From positions 62,001 to 126,000 of the forward strand of contig AFXF02001796.1 of NCBI GenBank assembly GCA_000231825.2: a stretch of DNA of 64,000 nt, read 5' to 3'. Under the pieces are notes generated by a model. That model was not told where the DNA came from and searched no databases. It saw only the letters and a list, made by a program, of their open reading frames with translations. The position numbers were made by a program, and so were the translations under genes. The DNA comes from Tetrahymena elliotti 4EA (lineage: Eukaryota > Ciliophora > Oligohymenophorea > Hymenostomatida > Tetrahymenidae). Below, in pieces: positions 13,687-24,597 of the stretch (position 1 is its first letter; every line of letters starts with the position of its first letter).

Positions 13687-14523
13687 ATGGTAAATTAAAT
13701 GGCCAAGCAAAAATTTGGACCACCATAATCAATAAAATTGATTAATAAAACAAAACTAAACCATGATAGCTATTTATTCAGATTCTAGACAGATGAAAAG
13801 ATAGATAAATCATAATATAAACCTGGCTCTCATTTTGTGATCTAAGGATTAAATGGTCAAGATGAAGATTTGAGGAAAAAATATACACCCATAGAACCTT
13901 ATACTAACTTAAATTACTTTGATGCTTTAATTAAGATTTATCGCCCTAATGAAAACCCTAAATTTCCTCTTGGAGGATAACTTACTCCAAGATTAGAAAA
14001 TTTACAATTAGGTGAAACTGTCTTAGTAGTAGGTCCTTTAATATCAATTTATTATGAAGGATAAGGAAAGTTTAACATTTAAAGATTTAAATAAGAAGTA
14101 GATAAAGAGAGCACTTAAATTATCCATCCAGATCATATTCTTTTTATTGCTGGAGGAACTGGAATAGCTCCTATTTACTCTATGATCTAACAAATGATTA
14201 AAGAAGGGAATACTTCTACAAAAGTTACCTTATTATATGGAAATAAATCTAAAGAAGATATTGTTCTGAAAAATGAATTAGAGGATTTTGCAAAATTAAA
14301 CTAAAATTTAAAAATAGTTTATGCTGTAGATTCAATAAAAAAAGATGAATAATGGAGTGGTGAAGTTGGTATTATTAATAAAGAAATGATTGAAAAATAT
14401 GCCAACGAACCTAAAAATCCCAATAACTATATTATGATTTGTGGAAACACTGAAATGAATAAAAGTTGTTTGAAAATAATAAAAGAAATAGGATTTGATC
14501 CTTACCATTATTTTAGATTTTGA
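13687..14523 (+). CDS. NADH-cytochrome b5 reductase-like flavoprotein
   Basis: One exon, 278 codons, ATG 13687, TGA 14521-14523. The order of motifs is that of the ferredoxin-reductase/cytochrome b5 reductase family. FAD-binding part: GSHFVIQG and the RxYTP signature (RKYTPIEP, about residue 70), then FPLGGQLTPRLENLQLGETV. NAD-binding part: FIAGGTGIAPIYSMIQQM (about 155-172) and near the C-terminus MICGNTEM, with the usual terminal aromatic stretch GFDPYHYFRF. The enzyme passes electrons from NADH through FAD to cytochrome b5 or another acceptor. There is no N-terminal transmembrane anchor or clear targeting peptide, so a soluble form is inferred. In this organism such a reductase could feed the desaturase encoded at 49468-50875, but nothing in the sequence links them. 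A second in-frame ATG lies four codons downstream. Confidence 0.88.
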
Positions 14524-15146
14524 TTTTTTTTGTTTTTTTCTTGTTAGCTTAAAGAATTAAAATATTTTAAATTTGTTCTCTATTTTTTGTCTCTCTAAAA
14601 ATTTATAGTTATTTTATTCTTTAAAATAATTCTTTTTAATTCTGATTTTATTTTTAAATTTGAACATTTGATGTAAAAGTTGTTTTGTATTACTTAGAGA
14701 TTATCCATAAACTTTTTAATATTTACATAAAATTCGTTTAAATAAATGTAAAATATTTATTTAAGCTACCATAATGCAAATAGATTGAATGTGCTATTCT
14801 ATTTATTATTCAATTTATTACTCTTTTTTGATGATTTTTTATGAGATAGAGGAACAAATTGAATAGATGTGTAGTTATTAGTTATATTTGTATAAAATTT
14901 CAGCAAAAGTCTTTAAAATATTAACTATATCCCTAACCTTAAATTGCCATATTAAATAGATAGAAGATTTACCTGAATAACTTATAAAAAAATTATCTAA
15001 ATTTTTCATTTTGTAATTAAAAGGCTTCTAATAATAACTTGGATTACAAATCAAGAGAATATAAAAGCTAAATAGGCCAACAAACGTTTCTAGAAACAAC
15101 TAATTAAAAGTAATATATCTTAGATAGAACTAATTATTTATATAAA
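14524..15146. other. Intergenic, no gene seen
   Basis: About 620 bp between two plus-strand genes. It is A+T rich with stops in all frames and presumably contains the 3' end of the reductase transcript and the promoter of the RING gene. Confidence 0.55.
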
Positions 15147-16722
15147 ATGGGAAACGGATCTTCAAATTCTAATAGGGTAGAATATAATTTTAGAGTTAAT
15201 AATTATTTTGAATAATTTGCATAATTATTTTTATGAATATTAAAAGAATTCATCAAGTAGAAATAGATAATAGTAATAATAGTAATAACAGTAACAATAA
15301 TAAAGAAGATAACAAAATTACTAATAGCAGTAGCGTTAAGATGCCCATTAGCAAAATCATAGATAATAGTAATTGTAGAATTAGTACATTTATATTTAAG
15401 TATGTATTTTTATAACAATACACTTTTATTTTTAAAATAGAAATCCTCCATAATAACAACAATAATATCCTATGCAACCTCCCTAAGCTATGGCGCCTTA
15501 ACCTTAATATGGGCCACCTGCAGTAAACAATTTTTTAAACTAGCCTTGAAAATATTAAATTTTTATCTGACTAATTTTAGTTTAAGTAAGGTTTTAGTGG
15601 AGCAGGAGGTGTATAAGTTATTTAGAATGATATTATAATTAAAAAGAACAGCGCTAAATTTATAAAATAAGATGATGCTTGGTTTTTTTAAATAGAATTT
15701 GATGCTTTAAAACCTGTTACTATCACTGTATATTTTTTAGTCTCTCAAACTTTAAGATTCTTTTCTTAGCTTCATGAATCTTTTAGTGGTGAAAAGGGGA
15801 AATTCGAATAAAATTTTAACTCATGCCAAAAAAACCAATAGTTAAATTGTTAAGTTCCAATCTAATTAGAAACTCTAAGCAGCAAGTATTTAGAAAATTA
15901 AGATAAATTTTGGCCAATTATAGTGCAAATGGTAAATAAAATTAATAATATCTTAACTAATAATACTAATGAAAATCAAATATTTAAAAAGAAAAGAGAA
16001 GATTAATATTTAGAGCAAAAGAATTTATTTTATTATTTTACTATTTAATCTAAATAAAATGAATTTTCTCCTATGTTAAAGAAATAAGTTTTAGAGGTAA
16101 TTAGCATTTTTGTTTAAAAATGAATAATATAATAAAATTCTAACTTTTATTCTAAAGCTAAATAATGAATCTTATGAAATTTCTGAAATTTATGGAGTAG
16201 AAAATACAGATTTAGTTCATGGAGAAGCTGCAGAATAAAAGCAAGCAAAGTAAATTATTGATTAGTTTTAATGTTTAAATTAAAATATTTTACAAATGAA
16301 GTATGGAAGATTGTAATAAAGAATGTATTATTTGTATGACAGATTTAATAGATACTGTCATTATGCCTTGCAAGCATATGTGTATTTGTGTCGAGTGTGC
16401 AAAAACATTCCAGTAAAAAAAGACTAATGGTAGATTATGCCCTGTTTGTAGAAAAGGTAATATTAGTTTGATGTTTTAAAAGAATTTAAACACTCTTTGT
16501 AATAAAAAAAATTAGAAATAGAGTCATTTTTAAGAATTTCTAAATAGTAGTAGCAGTAAGGGCAATAACTTCAAAAATGACATTCAAATTTTATAAAATT
16601 TTTTCTTGTAAAAATATCAGAATAGACTAAAAGATTATTTATTATTTGCTAAATTTTTATATAACTTATTTTATGCTTATTCAAATATAATAAAGACGAA
16701 TTAATAAAAACTTTAAAAATGA
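15147..16722 (+). CDS. RING-type E3 ubiquitin ligase, MGRN1/LUL (mahogunin) family
   Basis: Six exons: 15147-15176, 15247-15383, 15441-15522, 15581-16096, 16158-16249, 16302-16722; all joins keep the frame and give 425 residues. The N-terminus MGNGSSNSN fits an N-myristoylation signal, as in plant LUL proteins. Next comes a Gln tract and a Pro/Gln stretch (QYPMQPPQAMAPQPQ). The conserved domain before the RING follows (DDAWFFQIEFDALKPVTITV, then SYEISEIYGVEN), then a C3HC4 RING at about residues 294-340 with CIICMTDL, MPCKHMCICVECA and LCPVCRKG. Mahogunin-type ligases transfer ubiquitin and act at endosomal membranes; the myristoyl group would hold this one at membranes. A tail of about 85 residues follows the RING. 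The ends of introns 1 and 2 are the least certain because the flanking exons are low complexity. Confidence 0.85.
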
Positions 16723-17226
16723 TAATTATATTAATTTTATGTATGCTATCAAACTTTCTTATAAAAAATAAAAGATAAATAATATTAACTCAACTTATGT
16801 TAAAAATATTTTGTGCCTATTTAAATAATTTAAAGCATATCAACTTAATTACCTTTTTAAATTAGTTTATTAGATTTTTTGAGGCAAAAGTAAAATAATA
16901 TATAAAAATGTAACTTACAAGTAAAAATATTTCTTTTGTAAAAAGAAAAGAATGGACCAAAAGATTATTTTTTATATATAATTTACTATTATTCAAAAAT
17001 ATTAAAAATAAATTAATTATATCATTTTTTAATTTTTATAAAAATATTATTTATGATTTGTTAAATTTCGTTTGTTTGATTTGAGAAATAAATAATATTA
17101 ATGACTTTAATTGATGTTTGCTGATATTTATATTTCTGTTACTTAGAGATAATTAATTTAAATAAAATGAAAAAATATTTGGATTATTTTACACAATTTA
17201 ATTAATATTTTATATTACTTACAAAA
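16723..17226. other. Convergent intergenic region, nothing seen
   Basis: About 500 bp between the plus-strand RING gene and the end of the minus-strand helical-repeat gene. Two short related A/T-rich stretches (about 16680-16720 and 16975-17010) share the words AGATTATTT and TTCAAA, but this is weak. No gene or RNA recognised. Confidence 0.5.
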
Positions 17227-19001
17227 TCATTATTTTAAAATTTTAGTTAATTCTTTGTTCTGAATATTTCCAATTTTAAGAGACTCTTAAATCTATTACT
17301 TGTATTATTTATTTAGTTTACCTTCTAATTAAACAATTCTAGTGCATATTATTTATATTGGTTACTAAAGAGATTTGTTTTTATTTATGTACTTTGAAAA
17401 AGCATATAAGCTTTCACTGCAATCCTTAATATTCATTTAACTCACTACTTGAATAGTGTTTTAGGCCATCAAATTATAAATCTTTTCATCATAAATGTAT
17501 CTTTTAGATAAGGAGTATAAAATTTCAGACATAAATCTTGGGGAAATAGGATACTTTTTGAAGTCAGTTTTGTCAATAATGGTTTTTGCCAAACTTAAAA
17601 TAAATTGATTTTGTTTAATTTTTAGTCTGCATAATGAAACTATTAGAGTTTTTAAAGTCAAAACATTTTCTTATTTAAGCTAATCTCCTTTCTTTTAAAG
17701 CATTTCGCAGAAACCTTCAAATACCTTTAAATTTTTTTTTCAAAAAATAAATTTAAAATAATTATAATTTTGAATAGATTTACCTCTTTATTGTTATATT
17801 TTATATTAGAAAATGAATAAAGAATTTAAGTTATCATTAAGGGAGAAAATTGATCTATTTAATTTTTTATAGCATTAAGAGCTGATGTCATAAGATCTCC
17901 ATCATAAACACCTAATTTACCAAGACTCCAAAGAAACATAGAAAGAGATTATGGATCTATGATATTTTCTTTTTCTTCAGGTAATTCTAAAGCTTGCTCT
18001 AAATCTTCAAAATCTAAGTCTTCCTCTTTTTTCTAAGAAACTGGTTTTTTCTTCTCATCTTGTACATGAATTTTAAGAAGAGGATCATCCAATCTTAAAC
18101 CTACTTCTAAGCATAAACTATTAATTTGGTTTGTCTACTTATAAGAAAACTTAGCCATAACCCAAATAAGTATTGAAATTTATTTAAATGTAAGCTATTT
18201 TATATTATCTACAGATTCTTTAATTAGTTTTTCTACTATCTCCTCCTACATATTCAATTTGCATAAACTCCATACTATTTTATATAAAATTTTTAAATTA
18301 TTAAAAACGATTTGTTACATTTTAACAATTTAGAGAATAATTTTCTGAAATAATTTACATATGATAGATTTTTCTAAATTTTATAACATATTTGTGTTTG
18401 ATTATAAACTCATTAACAAGCTCATTAATCTGCGATCAAACTTTGGTAATCTATTATTTTTATTCTATTAAACTAGTTAAGTGTATTTAGATAGTGTGTG
18501 AACTAAATTCTTTGTTGTATATGTAAACTTGTGTGCATTATATAATTTAAAAAGGCTTTCTCCATTTCGACTTTCTCTAATTTTTTTAGTCAATTAATTT
18601 TCATCATAATATCTAACATTTGAGAGATCATCATATTTATCTTTTTTTTCTTTAGAAGGGCCTTGTTTAGTATTTAAATCATGTTTTTATCTTGTCTATT
18701 AAATTAGTTGATGTCTTGTGATATCTAAATTTTAGTTTTCAATTTCTTATTCGAGTGTTTTGAATTTCTATTCATATTATTGCTTTAACTTTTCTTGTTC
18801 AATTTCCTTTTAAAATATAAATTGCTTCTAATCATCTTAGAGTTCTTGCTTTAAATCCTTAACTTCAGCTACTTCTTCCTAAGGTGTTGATTTAGCCTTA
18901 TTTGTAAATGATCTAACAGCTTTACCAACATTCCTAGCCCTAAGCTACTAGTTATGCTATACTAAAAAATTAGTGAATATTCCAGAAAACAAACTTCTCA
19001 T
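17227..19001 (-). CDS. Probable mitochondrial helical-repeat RNA-binding protein (FASTK/heptatricopeptide-like)
   Basis: Two exons: 19001-17784 and 17724-17227, with a 59-nt intron (GTAAAT...TTAAAG) in phase 0; 571 residues. The N-terminus (MRSLFSGIFTNFL, several Arg, no acidic residue in the first 40) looks like a mitochondrial presequence. A charged coiled-coil segment follows (about 45-110). The rest is built of helical hairpins with a recurring leucine/serine/lysine pattern: LVHTLSKY, MSLLMSLQS, KIVWSLCKLN, SILIWVMAKF, SMFLWSLGKLG, TQILYSFSNI, KTLIVSLCRL, SEILYSLSKRY, SESLYAFSKY. This is the pattern of FAST-kinase-domain, RAP and heptatricopeptide proteins that bind mitochondrial RNA. I do not see a clear RAP domain at the C-terminus. 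Function in mitochondrial RNA processing or translation is an inference from fold and targeting. Confidence 0.65.
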
Positions 19002-19163
19002 TAAGATAAATTAACACAAATTAAATTTATTAATTTCTAATTATTTTTTTAATTTTAAAAATTTTTGATGGTAAATCAAAAGGTTTAATTTTAACACCTA
19101 TTATTATATCCAAATAATAAAATTTTTTTTACAATTAGACAGTTAAATAATATAAATTACATA

Positions 19164-22100
19164 TCATTGCTATTATGAATTTTTAATAGAATTTAAAAAA
19201 TATATGACTTTTTAAACTTTTTCAAGATGGATTTATTCAACATTTTATTGTGGTAAGACAGAAAATTTTCCATCTAAAATTTATTAATTTATTTAATTAA
19301 TTCTAGAAATTATTTGGTCATTATCTTTTAAAATATTTTTAGCAACTAAAGATGAACAGCTCCTCAAACTTAACCCTTTATTTAACTTATAGACATGTAC
19401 AATCTTCTACATGATGTTCATATTATCTTTCAATTCATTTAATTTATAAATATTTTTTCCCTATTAAATCAGCACTTCCATTTATGCAAATCTAATAAGA
19501 TAGCTTTCTCTTAATCCACAAACACTTACAAGCTAACTTAGATGGCTTACCATAAGTGTAATAGGTATTTTATTATACTAATCAAATAAGTTAACACTAT
19601 GATTTTCTTTTATTAATTCAAAGTCATTAAATTTTCTTAAATTGAACTAGTTTTTACTTTCTAAGAATTATTTTGGTGAATTTTCATTTGAAGATTCACA
19701 AAATTTTTTTGAATAAGTGTTTTTCTATTGGAAAGATTGTTAAGCTTATGAAAATATGCTTTTATTAGAATCTTAAAATTCAACTTCTGTCAAACATTTT
19801 ATTAAGGAATAGTTTAGGCTTAAGCTATCATTGATCCTAAAATCTTTTGAAATATTTCAAAATTAGGAAAAAAATAAAAAGATGAAATTACTTTTTCCAA
19901 ACTCATCAATAAGAATCAAAGACCTATTAGTTGCCTGATTCAAAATATAGTTTATACATTATAACTACTGTGCTGATTCTCCATTGAATTTAAGAACTGA
20001 ATCATGTTAGTATATATTAACGAATATATTATCTATCATTCCTATTCTCGCAAATCTACAAGGAACAAAGCTTCCAATATGTGCTAAATAGGCTATCATT
20101 CCAACCTATATTAAAAAAATTTTTTTAAATTTGAAATGATGAAATAACTGATTTGTTAGTTAAATTCCAAATAACTGAATCTCAGCATAGACTTATGAAA
20201 AAATAAAATAAAAAAACGTTCTTTGAAAAAAATTTAATTACACTTTTTAAGAATACGCTCTTGCCTGCATAATTTGGACCAGTTACGAACATAAATCTAT
20301 TACTAAATTAACAATCTAACATATTATTAGATACAATTTTGGGATGATTAGAATCTTGGGTAAAGTTGTTAACACAAAAATTATTGGAAAAAAATTGTTT
20401 TTCACCCACTGTTAATTCAGTTAATATATTTCTCATTTCATATAATATTAACTAGGAATCTTATGTAAGTTTTGGCTTTCTTAAGTTATAAGCTTCAGCT
20501 GCTTAATATAAACAAAAAAAGAGATCGAAATCACTAATGAATTTCTGGGCTGCATTTATTTCTTCACTGTATTATAAAATCTATTAATTTACATTAAATA
20601 ATAGAAAAATTAAATAATTTAGAAATATTTATTTACTTATTATTCTATTTCTCTGACAATATCCCTTTAAATATCAATAATTCTACTTTAAATATCCCCA
20701 TATTTTTAATCGAGTTCGTAACATAGCTCGTTCTTAAACATAACTGCATCTTATAAACTAAAACAATATTAGTAGTCATGAGTTAAAAAATATTGTTGTT
20801 ATAAATTTCTGTTTTTTTCTTTTTCTTCTATTTTGATAGAATGAGAGAGAGTATCTTTGCTACTGGCTGTGTTTATACTTTACTAGTTATTGTTTTACTT
20901 ATCGATAGTTTATAATTAATTATAAGATTGTTTTATTTTTTCTTAATTTTCTAACTATTCCTCTTCAACTTCTTAGAATTGTTTATCAGTAAATAAAAAG
21001 CTTTAATCGTTCCTCTTTTCTTTTTCTTCTTACAATCCATTAAATTCTGATAGAATTTAATCAAATTACTAATAGCCTGACTTTTTTTAACATCATAAAA
21101 TTTAGTAATAAAAAAAAAACCCAGACATAATATTACTTAATGAGTTATGATAGGTGAGTCATCATTTATGATATTTTGATATTATTGCTCTTAATGAAAT
21201 GAATCTTACTTTTGAATAGTTATGAAAAATCCTAACTATGGAAAATATTAAATCATCATTTAGGAATTAAAATTTTAATTATTATTTTAAAGTTTGCTAA
21301 ATTCTTATGAGTTGTAATAGCCTAAAATTTCATCCAAATTCTCATATACCTTTAAGAGATCATCTAGTTCTTTTATAATACCTTCTCTTATTATAATTTC
21401 TCCTTCTTTCGGTTAAAATGTAAGGTATTTTTCCAGAAACTAGTTCAACTTCTAAAGCTCTAAAATTAATTCCTCTGATAGGTGTTGAAAAACTAAAAGT
21501 TTCTTGATTCTAATAATTTCATTTGATCCTAAAAGTAGCATAATATTTAAAATACTTGATAATGTAACTTTAAAGCTATGCCAATCACAGAAATTCATTT
21601 AAACTTATTTCAATTTTATCAGTATTTTATTAAGGTTTGAACATTTTTAGAGATTTAGTTTGATTTTTTTTATGTTTTCACCTGATAAAGAGTAGAAAAA
21701 CTCTACTGATTCATTTCTTAACTAAGTTTTATTTCATTTAAAATCAAATAAAAATTAGTTCTTGATTTATCAATTTTATTTTGAGAAAAATTGAAATTGG
21801 GTTGTAAGAATGATTTTAAATGTTTAATGTGATAAAATAGAGAAAAAATATTAATAAAATTTACTTCAAGCAGTTTCAAATCAAATGAAGGTGTTAAAAA
21901 AAGCTGCTTTAATTTAATTTAACCGGCTTTTGTATAAATAAATTTCGAGAATAGCATAAACAAAGAAAAACCTTCTTTTGTCTAGCCTTTACCTTTGATC
22001 ATAGAAGGATGGATATCTTCTTTGAATATATTTAAATAACTAAGAGTTTATTGATTGTAGTAGAGTTGATAATTTACATTTTTAAGAAATATTATATCAA

Positions 22101-22635
22101 AAAATGAAAAATTCAAACTTATTACCTAAGTATTTACTACAAAGCAAAGTAATCCCCCTAATGATTTAATTAGGTTTTTTTACTCTAGATCAATTTGTTA
22201 GCTGAGCAAAATATATTTATAGTTTTCTTAACTTTTCAAATTTTCAAACTAATATTAAGTTATAAATTAACAATTACTGTCCACTGTTTATTTACTATTT
22301 TAAAGCATACTGCATTTTATTTTATCAAAATTTAACTGCAAGACTTTATTTATGCAGCTGTCTAAGTTGTATTCGCAATTCAAAATTCTTTATATATTTA
22401 AATGTTTGTTTTAGCTTGAAAAATATTTATCTCTAACTGTTCCTATCAGTTATTCGTTAAAATTTAATGGAGTTATTAGAGCTTAAATATTTTCAAATTA
22501 TATTATCAGATTTATTATTTATTCTTCCATACTTGAAATGATATTTTGCTAATAACAGAATATCTTATTTTATGTATGATCGAAATAACTTACTCCAATA
22601 CAATTCAAATCACAAAATATGCTTATCTGGCACAT
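19164..22635 (-). CDS. MSH5: MSH5, meiotic MutS homologue
   Basis: Six exons (minus strand): 22635-21865, 21721-21137, 21080-20637, 20580-20242, 20105-19892, 19843-19164; 1,010 residues, all joins in frame. MutS core and lever domains show MSH5 signatures: TLSYLNIFKEDIHPS, KEGFSLFMLFSKF, LKQLFLTPSFDLKLLE, ILIKLKQVQMNFCDW and QYFPQLGFFITIQ. The ATPase shows Walker A TGPNYAGKSVFLKSVG (about 700), HIGSFVPCRFARIGMIDNIF and Walker B SLILIDEFGK. MSH4-MSH5 forms a clamp that stabilises meiotic recombination intermediates and promotes crossovers. Oddities: the invariant GT after DEFGK is replaced (GKNFRINDS), and about 85 extra residues lie between Walker B and the LMVSHLSQL strand. An earlier in-frame ATG at 22752 would add 39 A/T-rich codons of intergenic composition, so I chose 22635. 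The gene ends 162 bp upstream of the next start on the same strand. Confidence 0.9.
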
Positions 22636-23023
22636 ATAACTAAAAATTATGAATGTATTTATTTTATCTTCAATTATTTTGTTTTTAATATCTTTGAAAT
22701 AATATTTTTAAACTAAAAATATTTAATACTTATTAGCAAAGTTATACTTCATTACTGAAAATCAGTCTAAGTGTTGATTTAAATTAAAATTCAATCAGTC
22801 AAGAATCAGTGAAAAGATGTAATAGCTAAATTAGAATAAATACATTTTAGAATGACTGAACTTTATTTGAAAAGTAGTCTAGTAGAGTTCTTTCTTTTCT
22901 AAAATTCAATTTAAAAGTACCTAGCATCTACAAACCAAAAATAATAAATTAAAAATATAAAAAATAATAAAAAAGAAATTAAATAAAAAGTAAACACTTA
23001 ACAATTATTAATCTCTAAAAAAA
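22636..23023. promoter_or_regulatory. Divergent promoter region between MSH5 and a small gene
   Basis: About 390 bp separating the minus-strand MSH5 start from the plus-strand small gene start. It must serve both directions. It is A+T rich; no specific box is recognised. An in-frame TGA lies just upstream of the alternative MSH5 ATG at 22752. Confidence 0.4.
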
Positions 23024-23230
23024 ATGAGCACCATCGTATCTAATAACCTTGCTAAAATACTTTTCTAAAGAAGTAACTCTCTTGAATTGAGTTAATAATA
23101 GGCTGATGCTTAACAAAAACCAATTTAATTAAACAACATTGAATAATAAGTAGATGTTCCTATTTAAAAAATCATTGAAAAATAATCTAGTAGAATTTTA
23201 AGAAAGAAATCTAGCTTTTAGCCTGCATGA
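23024..23230 (+). CDS. Small hypothetical protein (68 aa)
   Basis: ATG at 23024 in an AAAA-ATG context, TGA at 23228-23230. With TAA/TAG as Gln the product is 68 residues: polar, Gln-rich, basic near the C-terminus (SSRILRKKSSFQPA), no transmembrane segment and no recognised domain. The sequence uses codons such as AGC, ACC, CTT and GCT more than the flanking DNA does, which supports coding. It stands alone between MSH5 and the HD-domain gene. It could be a short protein or the first exon of a longer one; no good splice donor continuing into the HD gene was found. Confidence 0.5.
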
Positions 23231-23567
23231 ATAAAAATAAAAGATGTGCTTCTTAATCCCAAAAATACTAATCAATTCTATCCAATTTATATTTTTCATC
23301 AATTATATTCAAAATTAATAATAAACAAATATTACGTGGTTATTGTAAAAACATATCTAATAATATATATCATGTAAATAATTAATATCAATCAATTACT
23401 TGATGATTATTCATTATACTTTTCTTAAATTTTCAATTAATTCTTTATTTTAAATTCATTACTTTTTTTATTATTATTGTTATTTAAAAAGAAGCTAGTA
23501 ATGTATTATCTTTTTTTTTCAAACAAAAATTAATCATTCAAAAAAAAAAATTTAACATTTTCAATTA
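23231..23567. other. Intergenic, nothing seen
   Basis: About 340 bp of A/T-rich DNA between two plus-strand genes, with poly-T and poly-A runs just before the HD-domain start. Presumed promoter of that gene. Confidence 0.5.
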
Positions 23568-24347
23568 ATGGATAATATACCAAAATTTTAAAACTACTTT
23601 GAAAATGTTTTAAATATTGTCAGTAAAGATTTACAGGATTGGAAATCTCTTTTTTTTATATTTTAGAGTATATCTAAATAGGATTTTGATCTTAAAATAT
23701 TTAGCGAGCATAAAGAATTTTAAGATATCATGATACATACTTTGAGAGTTATATATTGCTTAATGAGAGATAGTAAATTTTAAGAATTAAATGAGTATCA
23801 TAAATAAATTTTGCTTTGGACAGCCCTTTTCCATGACTGTGCAAAATAAGCTCCACCTATTACTTTATCCCCAGATGGTAGAGATCCTGCTCATCCATTT
23901 AAATCCTGTCATAAAACTTTAATATATCTAAATAATTTATAATTGATAAAATTTACTAAATCTTAACTAGATTTATGGGATTATCTCTTTAAAAATGGGT
24001 ACAAGATAAATTAAATTGATGCAAGTATTTCTATAAAAACTCATAATATGGATATTCTACCAAAATTAATATTATTTATTGAGAAAGAAGTAAAATCTCC
24101 ATTCTTTTAAACAGTTTTAAAGCTAATCTGCCTCCATTAATCAATACCTTGCACTACATATCCTCCAGTTTCACCAATTAACTTAAAAGAAACTTCATTA
24201 TATTTCAATAAGTTTGAGCTAGATTTATTGTAAATATTTTGGTATAACGATTCCTATAGTTATAATCACACATAATCTGAAGTAGATTTCAAATTTGGCA
24301 AAGAAATAGAGACTTAAATTAAGTAAGCAAAAAAGAATCTACATTGA
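23568..24347 (+). CDS. HD-domain protein, predicted metal-dependent phosphohydrolase
   Basis: One exon, 259 codons, ATG 23568, TGA 24345-24347. The HD superfamily pattern is visible: a first histidine in DIMIHTLRVIYCLM (about 60-73), the HD pair in LWTALFHDCAKQAPP (about 96-110), then a DPAHPF-KSCHKTL segment and a later conserved-looking KTHNMDILPKL. These residues bind one or two metals in enzymes that cleave phosphate esters, often of nucleotides. The closest subfamily cannot be named from the sequence alone. No signal peptide or membrane helix. It converges on GGNBP2 with a gap of about 250 bp. Confidence 0.7.
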
Positions 24348-24597
24348 ACACTGAAAATATAGATTTAATAAATAACCACACAATTTAGTAACAATCAAAA
24401 ACAAAAAAAGAAATATTCTGAAAAGTAACATATGTTATTGAGAATTTATAAATAATTAGTGAACCTTAAATATAAAGTATTTACACATTGAATTTTGAAT
24501 TAAATTTTGCATAAAGTTAAATTAACTTAAACTATCTTTAATATATTTTATTAAAACTTTAATTAATTAAATTTATTTTATTATTTTTTTATTTTTC

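Noticed and set aside
15233..15477. Asn/Ser-rich plus-strand and Leu-rich minus-strand frames
   Set aside because: Both are other-frame readings of the low-complexity exon 2-3 region of the RING ligase gene, which is better read as Gln-rich in phase with the downstream domain.
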